Positions 23,701-33,507 of a stretch of DNA of 64,000 nucleotides are shown one piece after another. Origin of the DNA: Nematopogon swammerdamellus. Lineage: Eukaryota > Arthropoda > Insecta > Lepidoptera > Adelidae. The notes below the pieces were generated by a model. The model saw only the letters and a program-made list of their open reading frames with translations. It ran no database searches and was not told the origin of the DNA. The DNA lies in contig OX336342.1 in the NCBI GenBank assembly GCA_946902875.1, forward strand, positions 11,277,523 through 11,341,522, written 5' to 3'. The position numbers and the translations under genes were made by a program. The stretch's first letter is position 1; each line of letters starts with the position of its first letter.

Positions 23701-24383
23701 ACTTAATTCTCTCAGATTCACGAAGTTCCCTTCAATCAATTGCTCAAAATCCTTTCAAAACTAAGACTCATAATCCTCTTATTCTACAAATCAGGGAACT
23801 TCTGTTTCAATTTCATTTAAACAAAATTGAAGTTGTTCTTGCATGGATCCCTGCTCACTGTGGCATTATGGGTAATGAACGTGCTGATGAGTGTGCTAAA
23901 GATGCAGTGATCCATGGTGACCGATCAAACTTTAGAAACTATTGTCATGACTTAATTTGTTTGCCTCAGGGTTATCAACAAAAATCTTGGTCTAAGGCTT
24001 GGCATAGGACAAGTAAATATAAAGGAGCATTTTATGCTAATATCCAGCCTGAGATCCCATCCAAGCCATGGTTTTTCAAATTAAATGTGAATAAAACAGT
24101 TGCTTCAGTAATATGTAGGCTTCGAATTGGTCATGTTTGTTCTCCTTTTCACCTAGCTAAATTGCATATTAAGGACTCTTCGCTATGTGAGTGTGGTCTG
24201 GACGAGGGTACAGTCGAGCATATTCTACTTGCTTGCCGGCTGCATACGCCTCCTCTTTATGATTCTCTCCCTAGGCTTAAGGTTCCTCTTCCCACTAATG
24301 TTTCATCCCTTCTTTGTTCAAATAATTTCAAAATTCTTAAACTATTAGCCTCTTTTATTAGAACTCATGATATTAAGTTATAA
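20667..24383 (+). CDS. LINE ORF2: APE endonuclease, reverse transcriptase, RNase H (1238 aa)
   Basis: Makes the nick and copies the element RNA at the target. Domains in order: APE endonuclease (about 8-230: QWNSRS, ISETWLKP, IMGDFNCKHTLWG, HGSDHFPI); reverse transcriptase (about 425-750: DTAPGIDGIPYS, RPIALSSVLSK, FLDVSGAYDNV, LPQGSVISPLLYN, QYADDLLIY); RNase H (about 950-1090: YTDASK, E in TGEVRAILEAL, SDSRS, WIPAHCGIMGNERADECA); and a terminal zinc knuckle CECG...EHILLAC. All catalytic positions visible to me are kept, and the frame is open throughout. It starts 38 nt before the ORF1 stop. Confidence 0.93.
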   Translation: MPFSRTTFLQWNSRSVVRKKSEIVYLINKHTPMVFAISETWLKPDSHFRVPGYAILRDDRQDGWGGSALIVNNSFPYSPIILPPHGDSINAVAVRVQNISFLSVYVPKPSPSSHQVLKSLISSIPKPFLIMGDFNCKHTLWGAPSSDSFGSKMVDIMDELNLCLLNDGSSTRRVSPFQNLSFVDLSFCSPDLALLLSWNTLSSTHGSDHFPILMTMPSRNFPLPSRKPLQKYRVSDADWYAFKNAVDEKIKNLPAVNEINFQWCYSKFVESLISSADEFIPLKNSALNRRPSPPWWDAECTEAIKVRKQSEKKYAECMNNCNFLHLKKTSAQTTRMLNKKKREGWRRFCESLSPITPPSIVWKNIKRYRSAFREDPPPKSSSDLWMFEFLNKLAPSSSPQLTEISLLYHPSPSLDPLEAPFSLEELQKVLKYVNDTAPGIDGIPYSFVKYLNNFSLEYYLQLANHSFYTGVVPESWKSQMIIPILKPKKDPSVGSSYRPIALSSVLSKVTEHMIKNRLEWFAESNGLLSDSQYGFRKGRSTMDNLSIFCTDIRLAFSRDESLVAAFLDVSGAYDNVHLPILRQKLIQLGVPEKLVLFINNLLVQRTIFLRSEDGQLTQSRTLWKGLPQGSVISPLLYNLYTCDLACSVNSTCRVLQYADDLLIYISDKYISKAADIVNSSIKSLVQWLNSHGLDLSPSKSNVVAFSRKRNIPNLSIFVCESPVPQLSSVKFLGVILDSKMTGVPHMEYIVSKTEKNINIIRSLAGVWWGAHPFSLKLVYNAIIRSHLDYGTFIFEPANGKALKSLDLIQSKCLRIISGAMKSSPINALQVECVDAPLYLRRQYLSDRYLFRVAQFSTHPILPKLQLLSRFSFTKRYWLNKTSPRLVKSFQRFSALNSVTYRSKSLPLFETSYQALIYSPKIVLNFGIDKNSSKANDEFNFWLKENWHDYHYIYTDASKLSPVGCVGSSLFHQNCDIVCKTKSPPEASVYTGEVRAILEALKYIQLSGSMVKNLILSDSRSSLQSIAQNPFKTKTHNPLILQIRELLFQFHLNKIEVVLAWIPAHCGIMGNERADECAKDAVIHGDRSNFRNYCHDLICLPQGYQQKSWSKAWHRTSKYKGAFYANIQPEIPSKPWFFKLNVNKTVASVICRLRIGHVCSPFHLAKLHIKDSSLCECGLDEGTVEHILLACRLHTPPLYDSLPRLKVPLPTNVSSLLCSNNFKILKLLASFIRTHDIKL

Positions 24384-24659
24384 ACTTACTGATTTAGATC
24401 TATTTGTATAATTATATATATTCTTTGTATTTGATATAGTGAATATAAAAGTATATACATTTTCCCTTTTAATTTTCTCCTTCATCTGAGTGCAAATTAT
24501 TCATTGTTTATATCAAAATTATTTGTTTTCTCTATGTGAGAAGTAGTACTTATTTATTACCGTGGATCTTTCAAGACTTGATATTGGCGCAATAAGTCGA
24601 ACGTATATCGGCTAATCGCCAGAAATAAAAAGAAGAAGAAGAAGAAGAAATTCATTGGC

Positions 24660-25639
24660 CAATCTGTAAAGGAGGCCTATATTAGGGAAAGATGGCGGAT
24701 AGTATATGTTTGAGATTCTTGAAATACTAAAAAAAACCTTTAAGTGTTGCCTGTCGCGAAAAGGGACGAATAAATAAAAAAAAAGTAAATGAGGCCTCAC
24801 CTCACACGGACACGATTGCCAATGCACTTCCCAATTATTGTATCAATGCGCTTGGCAATGCTCTGGCCGATGTGTAAATGGGGATTTTGGTCACTATAAT
24901 AAATAAGTGCTGGAGTGTTGGTTGACCAACGTATAGCCTGCATGTGGGACTTGCAAGTCTGTTGGAGAATTGGAAAGTAAATAGTCAAGCGTTTCATCAA
25001 ATGCATTGGCCACACCTGTAGAGGATTTTAATAAAGATTGCAGAAGTATTGGCTCACTTTTGGTACTCCTAGAATGATGTAAATATAATTTTAATTATTG
25101 TCTGGTTAACAGGTTAACTTTCATTTGTTTTGCAATAACGCGAATATTCGGAAAATTTGTCCGGATTAAAATAATACAGCTGTGGTTTCTTTGGTCTAAT
25201 TAACGCACGCCATCTAAACGGAGCGCCGCGCCACGAGACTAGATTCTCTTTGCACGAGACAAGCCGCGCCCACACCGACGCGACGACACGACGACGCGAC
25301 GGCGCGCGCGGCTCGTGTTGGCTCGCGCTATCGCGCGTCGTTTAACTGCACCTTTATCTTACTTACAGAGAGTAGAGAAATAACCCTCCCGCTACGAGTG
25401 CTCGGGATCAATTCTGATGTTTCTCACTGACAGTTCTTCTCCTAAGAAATTTTTATTTTCGGAAATATTCGGAAATATACAAACTGTTTTGGTGGTTTAA
25501 AAAAAAATATATAGAGATTTATTTGATATAAAATGAATACAAAATTAAAATGCTAAACAAACTACTTACATAATTGTGAAGTAGGCTTATATCATTTATT
25601 TAATAAATAACAAAAAAGTAATACTAATAACTAAAGAAA
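24660..25639. other. Spacer with weak coding resemblance
   Basis: A minus-strand frame (25015-24797) reads smoothly (STNTPALIYYSDQNPHLHIG) but has no family I recognise and is bounded by imperfect inverted GCCAATGCA/TGCATTGGC motifs, which suggests another small transposon. 25215-25335 is a GC-rich patch with CGACGACACGACGACGCGAC-type repeats. The rest is AT-rich. Confidence 0.35.
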
Positions 25640-28578
25640 CTACATAACTATATAAAATATTTCACTGAAATTTTGCCTGGGGATGGAGCTGAGTGTTCCC
25701 AGCATACTCGCTGCATTCCCACGCTGGATGGCGATGCTGACCCTCTGTTTGAGATAAACTCCTGAACGAGGGTCGCCCGATATAATTTTTAATTTTGAGC
25801 CTAAAGTGTGCACAAGATTTTTTACTTCCTTACTCCAGGGGCCTAAAGTTTCGACGGAGAAAGCCAAAAATTCGTAAGATTTTTTAATTTCTGAATATTT
25901 ACTGTGTTTGTTCCGCGCGGCAGCCTCCGCGGCGGCACCAGGCATCTTACATGTTTGGCTCAAATATGAAGCTGCCATGGTGTCGACGCAGGTGGCGTCC
26001 CACACGAGAGACCTGCCCTTGGCCCATGGGATCAACGTCATCCCATCTGGGCGCTTACCGTCACTAAATCTCCCAGCACTTTTAGTGCAGCTCAGTCCAT
26101 GACGTCCCTTCGAGTCGACGGCAGCGCCGCAGGCACAATGTGCGGTTGGCACACGTCGCAACCGAGCCGAAGAGCAACCGAGAGCCTCATGGTTGTATCA
26201 TCGAGCAGTGTGCCTGTATGTGGAGATGGAACGACGTTTAGCCACTGACCAGATTCCGGGGTGGATACCGCGCGGATGCGGGCCTGTTCAGTTGGTATTG
26301 CGGAGGCTAGGAGCGTATCGTATGACCGCTGAACCAGTAGTGAGTCCCAGACTTTTTGGCATTTTTGCCGCACTGGTGGCTCCTCACTGGGACACAGGGC
26401 ATTGAAAGCATTAATGGCCTCGTTCAAATGGCATATCTCAGGTGGAACACTGTTTGAGGATAAAATGGTAGTGACCAACTCTGACACGCCATAAGCCGAG
26501 GCCAAGAAGGCCGGAATGCCCACATCGGACACACGGCGCACTCCCAGTCCACCAAATTTTATGGGTAAGGAAGCCTGCAACCATTGTGTGTTGTCTAATT
26601 TAATATTCAAAATCAATTCCAAAGTAGATTTAATTGAACTGTCAATTTTCATAATTTCATTTGGAAAAAGCCAAACGGGGGTCGTCCTAATAAGATAAAC
26701 CAATTTTGGAACAGCAAAGCAAAATTTTAAAAGAACATACGCAACGTGGGACTGCAGCGAGGGAAGCAAATCGAACATCCGCTCCATCACTGTAATTTTA
26801 TCGGCCAAAAATTTTGAAGTAGCTTCAAGTGTTAGTGGAGCTCCGAGCAATGTCATATTTTCCTCCTCGATTACTCTTATGCCTGGTAATAGTTTTTCAA
26901 ATTCTTGAATAACGGCAGTGTTCTTAAGACCTAAGAAATGTAGTTCACACTTTGATGCGTTAAAATGTAAACCAATCTGTTTGAATTCAGTTATCAAAAC
27001 ATTTAAATCTTCCAGAATCTTCTCGGGGGAGTCTCCGAGCGTTCCGTCATCCAGGTACCATGCATTAAGTTCAGAGCTTAGTTTTTCTATAATTGGATGT
27101 ATGGCTAAGCTAAATATCAAAGGGCCCAACGGATCTCCTTGTTGAGCTCCGACCATTGATTTAATTTGTTTGTTGCCGAAAAATAGAATAGAAGGCTTTG
27201 AATAGCACTGCCACATGTATGGTAATATGGTTGGTATTTTCGTTTTAACGGCAGTAAGCATAGTGTCTCGTTCGACGGAGTTGAATGCGTTTTTCAAATC
27301 AATTTTCACAATAATTTTTTGAGATGCTTTGTTTTGAGCCATGTACGATCTTGTGGAATGGATAACGGCCTCGCAACCTTTATTGACAGCAAATCCTAAT
27401 TGTGTTGGTTTTAAATAAGACACAATTGAGGCTCTAGAACATTTGCAACAAATCTTAGAAGCAAGTCTACGGAGAGTGTTACCAATAGCTATTGGTCGTA
27501 AACCACCATCCTTTTTACGAAGGGCGCACAGTGAAGCTCCGTATAGTAATTCACATACATCGGGGTTGACCGAACCTGCTAGCATGAAGTTGATTAATTT
27601 TGTTAAAGTTTGCAGAAAACGGAGTCCAACGTCTCCTGCTCGATGTGATAACATGTCTTTCAAGTGTTGAGGACGCAAACCGTCAATACCTGAAGCTGAG
27701 CCATTTGGAAAACTAAAAATTGCCTCCGAAACCATTGTTTCGGTTACTCTGAGGTGTTCATCTATCCTACTCGGGGCATCTGGGAAATCCTGTGGTCTTG
27801 ACGGAGAGGGGTGTTTAGTTTTTAATTCATTAATGACACTTTCTGTTTGTGGAGCTAGATTGTCATCCGATGATAGTAGCCTTGCTGCTCCCCGCAGATC
27901 CCCGTCAGCGACTTTAGATTCCACTTGTTTTGACTTAGTTGATTTAGACCTTGGAGAGCTAGAAGAACATAAAGAAATATCAAAATCTTTGATATTTTTT
28001 TTCATATGTTCGGTTAAGGATTTTTCTTTATTGATCTCGTCCGGTATTCTCAGTGCAATGTATGAAAATAATAACAACCTCTCCCAACATTCAAATTCGT
28101 TAGAAGTTATGCATTGTTCTATTAAAGATGAAAATTTTTCTGCTGCTAGGAGTCGAGCTCCATTGGGGATTCTTCTTACAACTCGAATTGTAGACTTGTA
28201 AGTAGAAATTTTATCGTGGAAATTACTTAATGTGTCAATAGAAATAACATTTGTGGAAGTTGTGTGACAGTCCGGATGCTTTCTTGCGATGTGAATACGA
28301 AGGCCTCTTGTTCCTTTGTATTTCTTTTTACATAGAGAGGGACAGTGAGGACACGGTGTCAATTCAAAACCATCCTGGTTTTGTGAACCACTTGTAGTAA
28401 GTTGAGAAGAATCCAATGAACAACAACTTGGGCAGATCCATTTGGAATTAACATAATTGACAACCTCGTTTGTGACTCCAACACATAGGCCGTGTAACCA
28501 TTTGTTGCAGCCATCGCATAGTAACCAGTGGTCATCTTCGACGATCGTTTTGCCACAGCTACAAGCCGCAACAGACAT
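25640..28578 (-). pseudogene. PHD-finger, RLE-type non-LTR retrotransposon
   Basis: One long frame (28578-26092, 828 aa) starts with a PHD-type C4HC3 finger (CSCGKTI..LLCDGCNKWLHGLC...WICPSC, residues 7-53). A C2H2 finger follows (CPHC...HIARKH, about 75-100). The reverse transcriptase carries SASGIDGLRPQHL, IDLKNAFNSVERD, GAQQGDPLGPLIFS and AWYLDDGTLG. The protein continues in another frame (26161-25640) as CACGAAVDSKGRHGLSC and a restriction-like endonuclease (DGKRPDGM, WDATCVDT, VETLGPW). A single-base indel near 26140 separates the frames. The nuclease also lacks about 35 residues between SAGR and DGKRPDG, where relatives have an RHAALND-type stretch. Ends were not defined. Confidence 0.8.
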
Positions 28579-28954
28579 TACCTTTTGGTCAACGACCTCC
28601 TTTTGGTCGAAGCATTACCCTGCTGAAAATATTCCGACAGCATAACATACATAGAAGAATTGTATCAAAAAACTTACTTCCGTGAATATAACAGAATAAT
28701 AAATTAACACTAATTATAACCAAATATTTCGAGAAACCCTATCCAAAATAAATAAAATAGAAATTGAAGGAATTATTTCCAAATAATAATTCCTGTCACT
28801 TTGACACTTCAAGGTTTTTTTACCAAAAAAAAAAATATCCAAAAAAAATTACCAGGGTTAATATAAAGAAGATGCGTCGCCTAATGTTGAGGCGGTGCAT
28901 GTCGTTTTTGTTACAAGTTTGTATTTCCGAAAATAATTCTTAGGTGGTTATAAA
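28579..28954. other. Nothing recognised
   Basis: AT-rich with A-runs near 28829. It probably includes the 5' end of the PHD-type LINE. Confidence 0.35.
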
Positions 28955-29090
28955 AAAAACTAAACACCCTAAGGCGCGCCTCTCTGAGCGTGGTTTCGCG
29001 AGGAATGGTGTTATTGGCTGTGTCCGATCTTCCGTTGAAGTATTGGGCACAGACACCCGCGCCGGCTGTCTCTAAAAACAAAAACAATTT
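28955..29090 (-). repeat. Dispersed repeat, inverted copy of 2330-2420
   Basis: Shares GTATTGGGCACAGACACCCG and the TCGCGAGGAAT block with the segment at 2330-2420, in the opposite orientation. Confidence 0.65.
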
Positions 29091-29149
29091 AAGCACCGTA
29101 ACATTGATTAAAAAAGAAAAAAAAAGCAAAAAAAAAAACTAAAAAGATT

Positions 29150-29525
29150 TTATGGGATTCAAACCCAGGTCATAAAACTACTAGTCCTAGGGCCTCACCC
29201 CTGAGCCACGAAATCACAAACGAATATCGAATTCCCTTGATTCGCTTTCGGCTCTGTGACGTCACAGCTGTCAGCGAGAGCCAACAGAATTGATCCCGAG
29301 CCACTCGTCTCCCGCTCGCTGTCAGCTGACGGGTTTGACACCTGACAGCCATGGCTAATCCTGCGCCTCCTCCTACGCTCCTTTCGGAAACACTCGAGTT
29401 GACTCGGCTCGAAAGCGAACCAACTGAATTCGATATTCGTTTGGTCGTTTATGTAATTTGTTGGCTCAGTGGTATACGAGTGAGTGTAGGATTTTTATTT
29501 TTTCGATCTCGACCATGGGTTTGTG
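29150..29525. repeat. Inverted pair of tRNA-like (pol III) SINE heads
   Basis: The left arm read on the minus strand has an A-box-like TGGCTCAGGGGTGAGG and a B-box-like GGGTTTGAATCCC. The right arm on the plus strand has TTGGCTCAGTGGTATACG and a degenerate B-box (ATGGGTTTGTGTCCC). The arms are joined by inverted CGAATATCGAATTC...GAATTCGATATTCG blocks. They face away from each other over a 150-bp spacer. It is not a functional tRNA gene: no acceptor stem or full cloverleaf forms. Confidence 0.65.
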
Positions 29526-29529
29526 TCCC

Positions 29530-30049
29530 TTTTGTCAAAATTTGTTTCGTTTTGTTTTTTTTTAAGCAATGTTAGGGTGTTAAAATTAGGTAACAAAAAT
29601 ATATTATATTATAACTATTAAATATACTATATTAACCCCCGGTATTCCACCAAAAACATCACTAATAAATAATACATACCACACAACATCACTCCTACCA
29701 CACATTCCTCCTTCGAGCCGAAGTTTGCCGAAAGGAGCTAAAGGAGTAGGTTGCAGGTTCAAGCAGGTCTTTCAGGTGGCGGATCGGTCAGCTGACACCC
29801 ACCGCATCCGTATTTGAATTGGCTGTGTGGTCAAATGATCTTTGCCTGCCTATTTATGGCAAAAACAATAACAACAACAACAAGTTTGGCTGTCACTGTC
29901 ACCCATCAATTGTATGTAGTCCATCCATCATCCATCCAAATCCAACTTTCTCTTTCCAGTTTCCATTGTGCGCTGGTGGTTTCGAAGAATTGGTTTTTCT
30001 AAAATATCTATTTCCTTTCTGGATTATAATTTGCATACGTGTTGGCGCA
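29530..30049. other. WDR4 upstream region
   Basis: Non-repetitive as far as I can see. The WDR4 frame stays open back to 29819, but the residues there are low-complexity (an asparagine run near 29870) and not conserved. Confidence 0.4.
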
Positions 30050-31201
30050 ATGTCGTGTCTATCGGCAAGTGGAAATGTGATCGTGGTCGCGCGCGGCTCT
30101 CTTGTTGACGCATACAACATGGATACAGATACTCACGCAATTTTACGGTTGTCATCTTCAGTGGCAGCTCCAGGTTCTGCAGCAGAGCGCGACATTATCG
30201 ATGTCGCACTCTCTCCTGACGGTGCGATGTTAGCCGTCATGACAGGCGCTAGCAAACGACTCATTGTTTATGAGCTCGCACGGCCGGATGCTCCGACAGT
30301 TTTTAACCTGCCGCGGGCCGCCAGCCGAGCGCGCTTTACCGCAGACTCCTCGCAGGTGCTGGTCGCCGACAAGACAGGAGATGCTCTTTTGTACGATCTC
30401 AAGGATACGGCCAATTCAGGCGTCAAGCTCTTTGGCCATCTCAGTGTTCTACTCGACATATTGATGACTGACGATGGTAATTACGTGATCACCTCAGACA
30501 GGGATGAGAAAATAAGAATCTCTCATTATCCCAACACATACAACATTAAGGCTTATTGCCTCGGACACAAGGAGTTCGTTAAGCACGTTCAGCTTCTACC
30601 CAGCGATAAGAAGTTCTTATTGAGCGCATCAGGAGACGGTTGCATTAAAATATGGGACTACATAGATGGACGACTGTGTCATACAATCGAGACAGAGGAC
30701 AGTATCGATGATAAACAATATTTGGAATCCTTCATTGAGGTTATGGACAAGGAGGGAGTGGAAGTGACAGCTCTGCCGATCGTGCACATGTCGTCGATGC
30801 AGCTCAACGCTCACAGTAACCTCGTGGCCGTTACGCTACACACTTATGGGAAAATATTGGTATATCACACGACAGTTAAGGACCAACAATTTGAGCATAA
30901 GCTCCATTCCACCCTCTCATTGGAGCGGTTTCCGTCTGCGATGCAATTTAGTGGTGGAAAATTGTTTGCTTGCATTGACGGCGACGAATGCTCGGTGCAA
31001 GTGTACCAAGCTGCCGCAGATGGTGAGAATGGTGACGTTTTGAGACTGCTAAAGACTTGCAAAATGTTTATAGGAGAAGAGGTTTCCGCAGGTTCCAATA
31101 GAGATGGTGATATTAATGTGCTGTATAAGAGGAAGTTCGACAATGTTCAGGAGTACCAAGATCGTAAAAGGCAAAGATTAGAGAAGCACGGAGAAAGTTA
31201 A
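30050..31201 (+). CDS. WDR4: WDR4 / Wuho, non-catalytic subunit of tRNA (guanine-N7) methyltransferase
   Basis: WDR4 (Trm82 in yeast, wuho in fly) pairs with METTL1 and holds it on tRNA for m7G46 formation, mainly in the nucleus. The 383-aa protein is a WD40 propeller: DVALSPDGAMLAVMTGASKR, ARFTADSSQVLVADKTGD, ILMTDDGNYVITSDRDEKIR, YCLGHKEFVKHVQLLP, LLSASGDGCIKIWD. It ends in a basic KRKFDNVQEYQDRKRQR tail. The DGNYVITSDRDEKIR and LGHKEFV blocks are WDR4 signatures. The ATG at 30050 fits the conserved N-terminus. Single coding exon. A polyadenylation signal follows at 31236. Convergent with BUBR1. Length is near the insect norm. Confidence 0.93.
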   Translation: MSCLSASGNVIVVARGSLVDAYNMDTDTHAILRLSSSVAAPGSAAERDIIDVALSPDGAMLAVMTGASKRLIVYELARPDAPTVFNLPRAASRARFTADSSQVLVADKTGDALLYDLKDTANSGVKLFGHLSVLLDILMTDDGNYVITSDRDEKIRISHYPNTYNIKAYCLGHKEFVKHVQLLPSDKKFLLSASGDGCIKIWDYIDGRLCHTIETEDSIDDKQYLESFIEVMDKEGVEVTALPIVHMSSMQLNAHSNLVAVTLHTYGKILVYHTTVKDQQFEHKLHSTLSLERFPSAMQFSGGKLFACIDGDECSVQVYQAAADGENGDVLRLLKTCKMFIGEEVSAGSNRDGDINVLYKRKFDNVQEYQDRKRQRLEKHGES

Positions 31202-31235
31202 GCATTCACACATAGCACTTATTAGTAGATTTATT

Positions 31236-31241
31236 AATAAA
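31236..31241 (+). terminator. WDR4 polyadenylation signal
   Basis: AATAAA, 35 bp after the WDR4 stop codon. Confidence 0.7.
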
Positions 31242-33507
31242 AATATAAAGGCACCAACACAAATGTATTTATTTACCCATAGACTTTCGATGGAGCCGGC
31301 CGGCCCCCAAAAATCTGCATGGAAAAATATTGCCTACATTCAATGAATGTTTCCTATTAGAACGAGCGAGAATGATGGATGTATGAAGAAATAACCTTTG
31401 CCTTCACTATAGAACACACGATACAAATATTCCGAGGAAAAAAGAAAAAACAATTTTGACTGCCGTCAATTTATATGCATGCAATGAATGTATAATATAA
31501 ATAATATAAAATTTGTATGGGGGAATTGTGAATTTTACGTTAGAAAAATTCAGAAAACAATGTCAGCGTGTTTTGTATTTCCTGGAGTAAAAAAATCCAT
31601 CTGTGCTTCTAAATAAGTGAATCTTCGCTTGTTTTACATCATTTTGTGGGTAATTTCATTGGCTATAAGTGTGAATAGTTTATTGATCCGACTGCATTAT
31701 GTACTTACAAAATATTCGAGTTTTTGTGCGAGCGGGTGTGCCTTAAATTAATTATTTGGAAGTCAAAGGGTAATAAACTTATTTGGTTCTTTTGGTATCT
31801 TCCTCCTGTTATGCCACTAATACATAGATGAATAATTCATATGGGAAGTTATCATTATAGTAGTAGTAGGTAGTTAGAGGCCTATGGGAAGCTGATATTA
31901 CACCTAGTTCGCCAAGGTGTTATGGGCTAACATCACAGGTGTAGTGAGTGATGCAAATGTCAATACTTACATTCAATCATCACTTATTTTATTCAGAGTG
32001 TGCTCACAATAATTGGGCATCTGAAAGGACGTACCAGAACGAGGAAATAATTTCTCCATGATTATGATTTAATTAAAGTGTGAGGGCCCTGAGCCCACTC
32101 GTCACTGCGACCAAGGAAGATCTAATGTGATCTCTCAAAAGTTTATAACTTTGCGATTTTCGCTATGAACAAAGTTATATTCTTAGGGTTGAGTATGGCA
32201 TGTATTTGGCATGGGTTAAAAATATAACCCCCAATTTCTCCATAGTAAGTACTGAATCTTGATGCGGGAGTCCGACTCTCGCTTCGCGGCTTGTCATCAG
32301 TCATGTCACCACAATAGTCTTAAGTTATAAGTAGATTCTTTTTGTCATTACTTTTAATTATATTATGTTAGTTAACTTCAGCATAGTGTGCTTTTATTTA
32401 TGATTATATAATGAAACAACATTGTGATTTCTATTATTTATCATTATTTCAATACACAGTTCAGCCAACATCAAGATTAATAACAATTTTATGTGACATC
32501 TGTACTTCCAGACCATTTTATTGCGATAAAGTAAATAAAAATAAAATGGTGTCCAGCATACATTTAAATGAATCGAGACCAAAGAATATGCAAAGCAGAA
32601 GTAGAAAGCACAAACACATAAGTGGCAATGATTTATTTCAAGAGCCAAGGATAAACAGTCTGGCAGTATGTATCATTTTATGTAGGTACTGTTTGGGTCT
32701 GAAAAGAAATTAAAAAAAAACTGCCATTAAAATTCATCAGACAGACTCACAAATTCTGGGTTAGTAGGTTTTCTACTTCTGCTTTCTTTATTCTATGTTA
32801 AGCTTACAATAAGATTTTTTACTACATATTTTTACAGGTATGTCACCAGTACCCAGTATGAACAGAGCTTACAGAGTTTATACTATGAAATGGTGATTAT
32901 TACATACTTTGTTGGTTTGAGATAAGAACAAAAACATTACAAATGACAAGCTACACAATATGTACACAAAATACTGATTCCAGGTTTCCCCTCCAAGATT
33001 TTTTTATTTTCACAAAATAAACAATTCAAAATCTTTCCAACAGGGAAAGATAGTGATTAGGAGAAATTCATATCAGTTCATCTAAAAGAAAAATGAGTCC
33101 AGCTTTAAAACCAAATTGTTGCAACTAAAACTAAATTTGTAACAAGCGTCTTAGTTTAGTCAAGATCAACCTTAATATTATTGCTTCTCATTACACACGG
33201 TAATATCTAATTCGGCGAAAGTCTTCATTGCATGGAGTAATGTATGGTTACTTATTTAAGGACTACTTTTTACAATTTCATTATAACCGTTACACAAAAT
33301 GCAATAAATATTAGCGCCCATGTCAATAAATACCTAGAAGAGGCATCAACGTGAAAGGAAAGTGCACAAAGACACAATTACAGATATATGTCTATGTCTC
33401 TCATACTTGTTTACTCACATATCTTCTGGCTGCTGCATTAGTTGACAATGCACATTCTGGGTATTTACTTGCACTTGCACACTTGACAAGACTGCCGTTA
33501 AGTCAGT
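31242..33507. other. Intergenic region between WDR4 and BUBR1 3' ends
   Basis: AT-rich. A SINE-body fragment lies at 31885-31955 (ACCTAGTTCGCCAAGGTGTT, ATGGGCTAACATCACAGG). The 3' UTR of BUBR1 must lie within this region. No other gene is recognised. Confidence 0.5.

Larger units (their letters stand above)
18649..24647 (+). mobile_element. Complete I-like non-LTR retrotransposon
   Basis: Flanked by an exact 12-bp duplication AAATTCATTGGC (18637-18648 and 24648-24659). It has a 5' UTR of about 316 bp starting GA followed by an A-run, two intact overlapping ORFs, and a 3' tail of GAA repeats in place of poly(A). Nothing in it is broken, so this copy is young and could be mobile. The RNase H domain and the simple-repeat tail point to the I group more than to classical jockey. 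Confidence 0.9.

Noticed and set aside
24797..25015. 72-aa minus-strand ORF that reads smoothly
   Set aside because: No recognised family, no splice-consistent extension, bounded by inverted GCCAATGCA motifs. More likely part of a repeat.
29160..29230. A functional tRNA gene
   Set aside because: A- and B-box-like motifs are present but no acceptor stem or complete cloverleaf; it belongs to an inverted SINE-like repeat.
29819..30049. N-terminal extension of WDR4
   Set aside because: Open frame but low-complexity and not conserved; the conserved start is at 30050.
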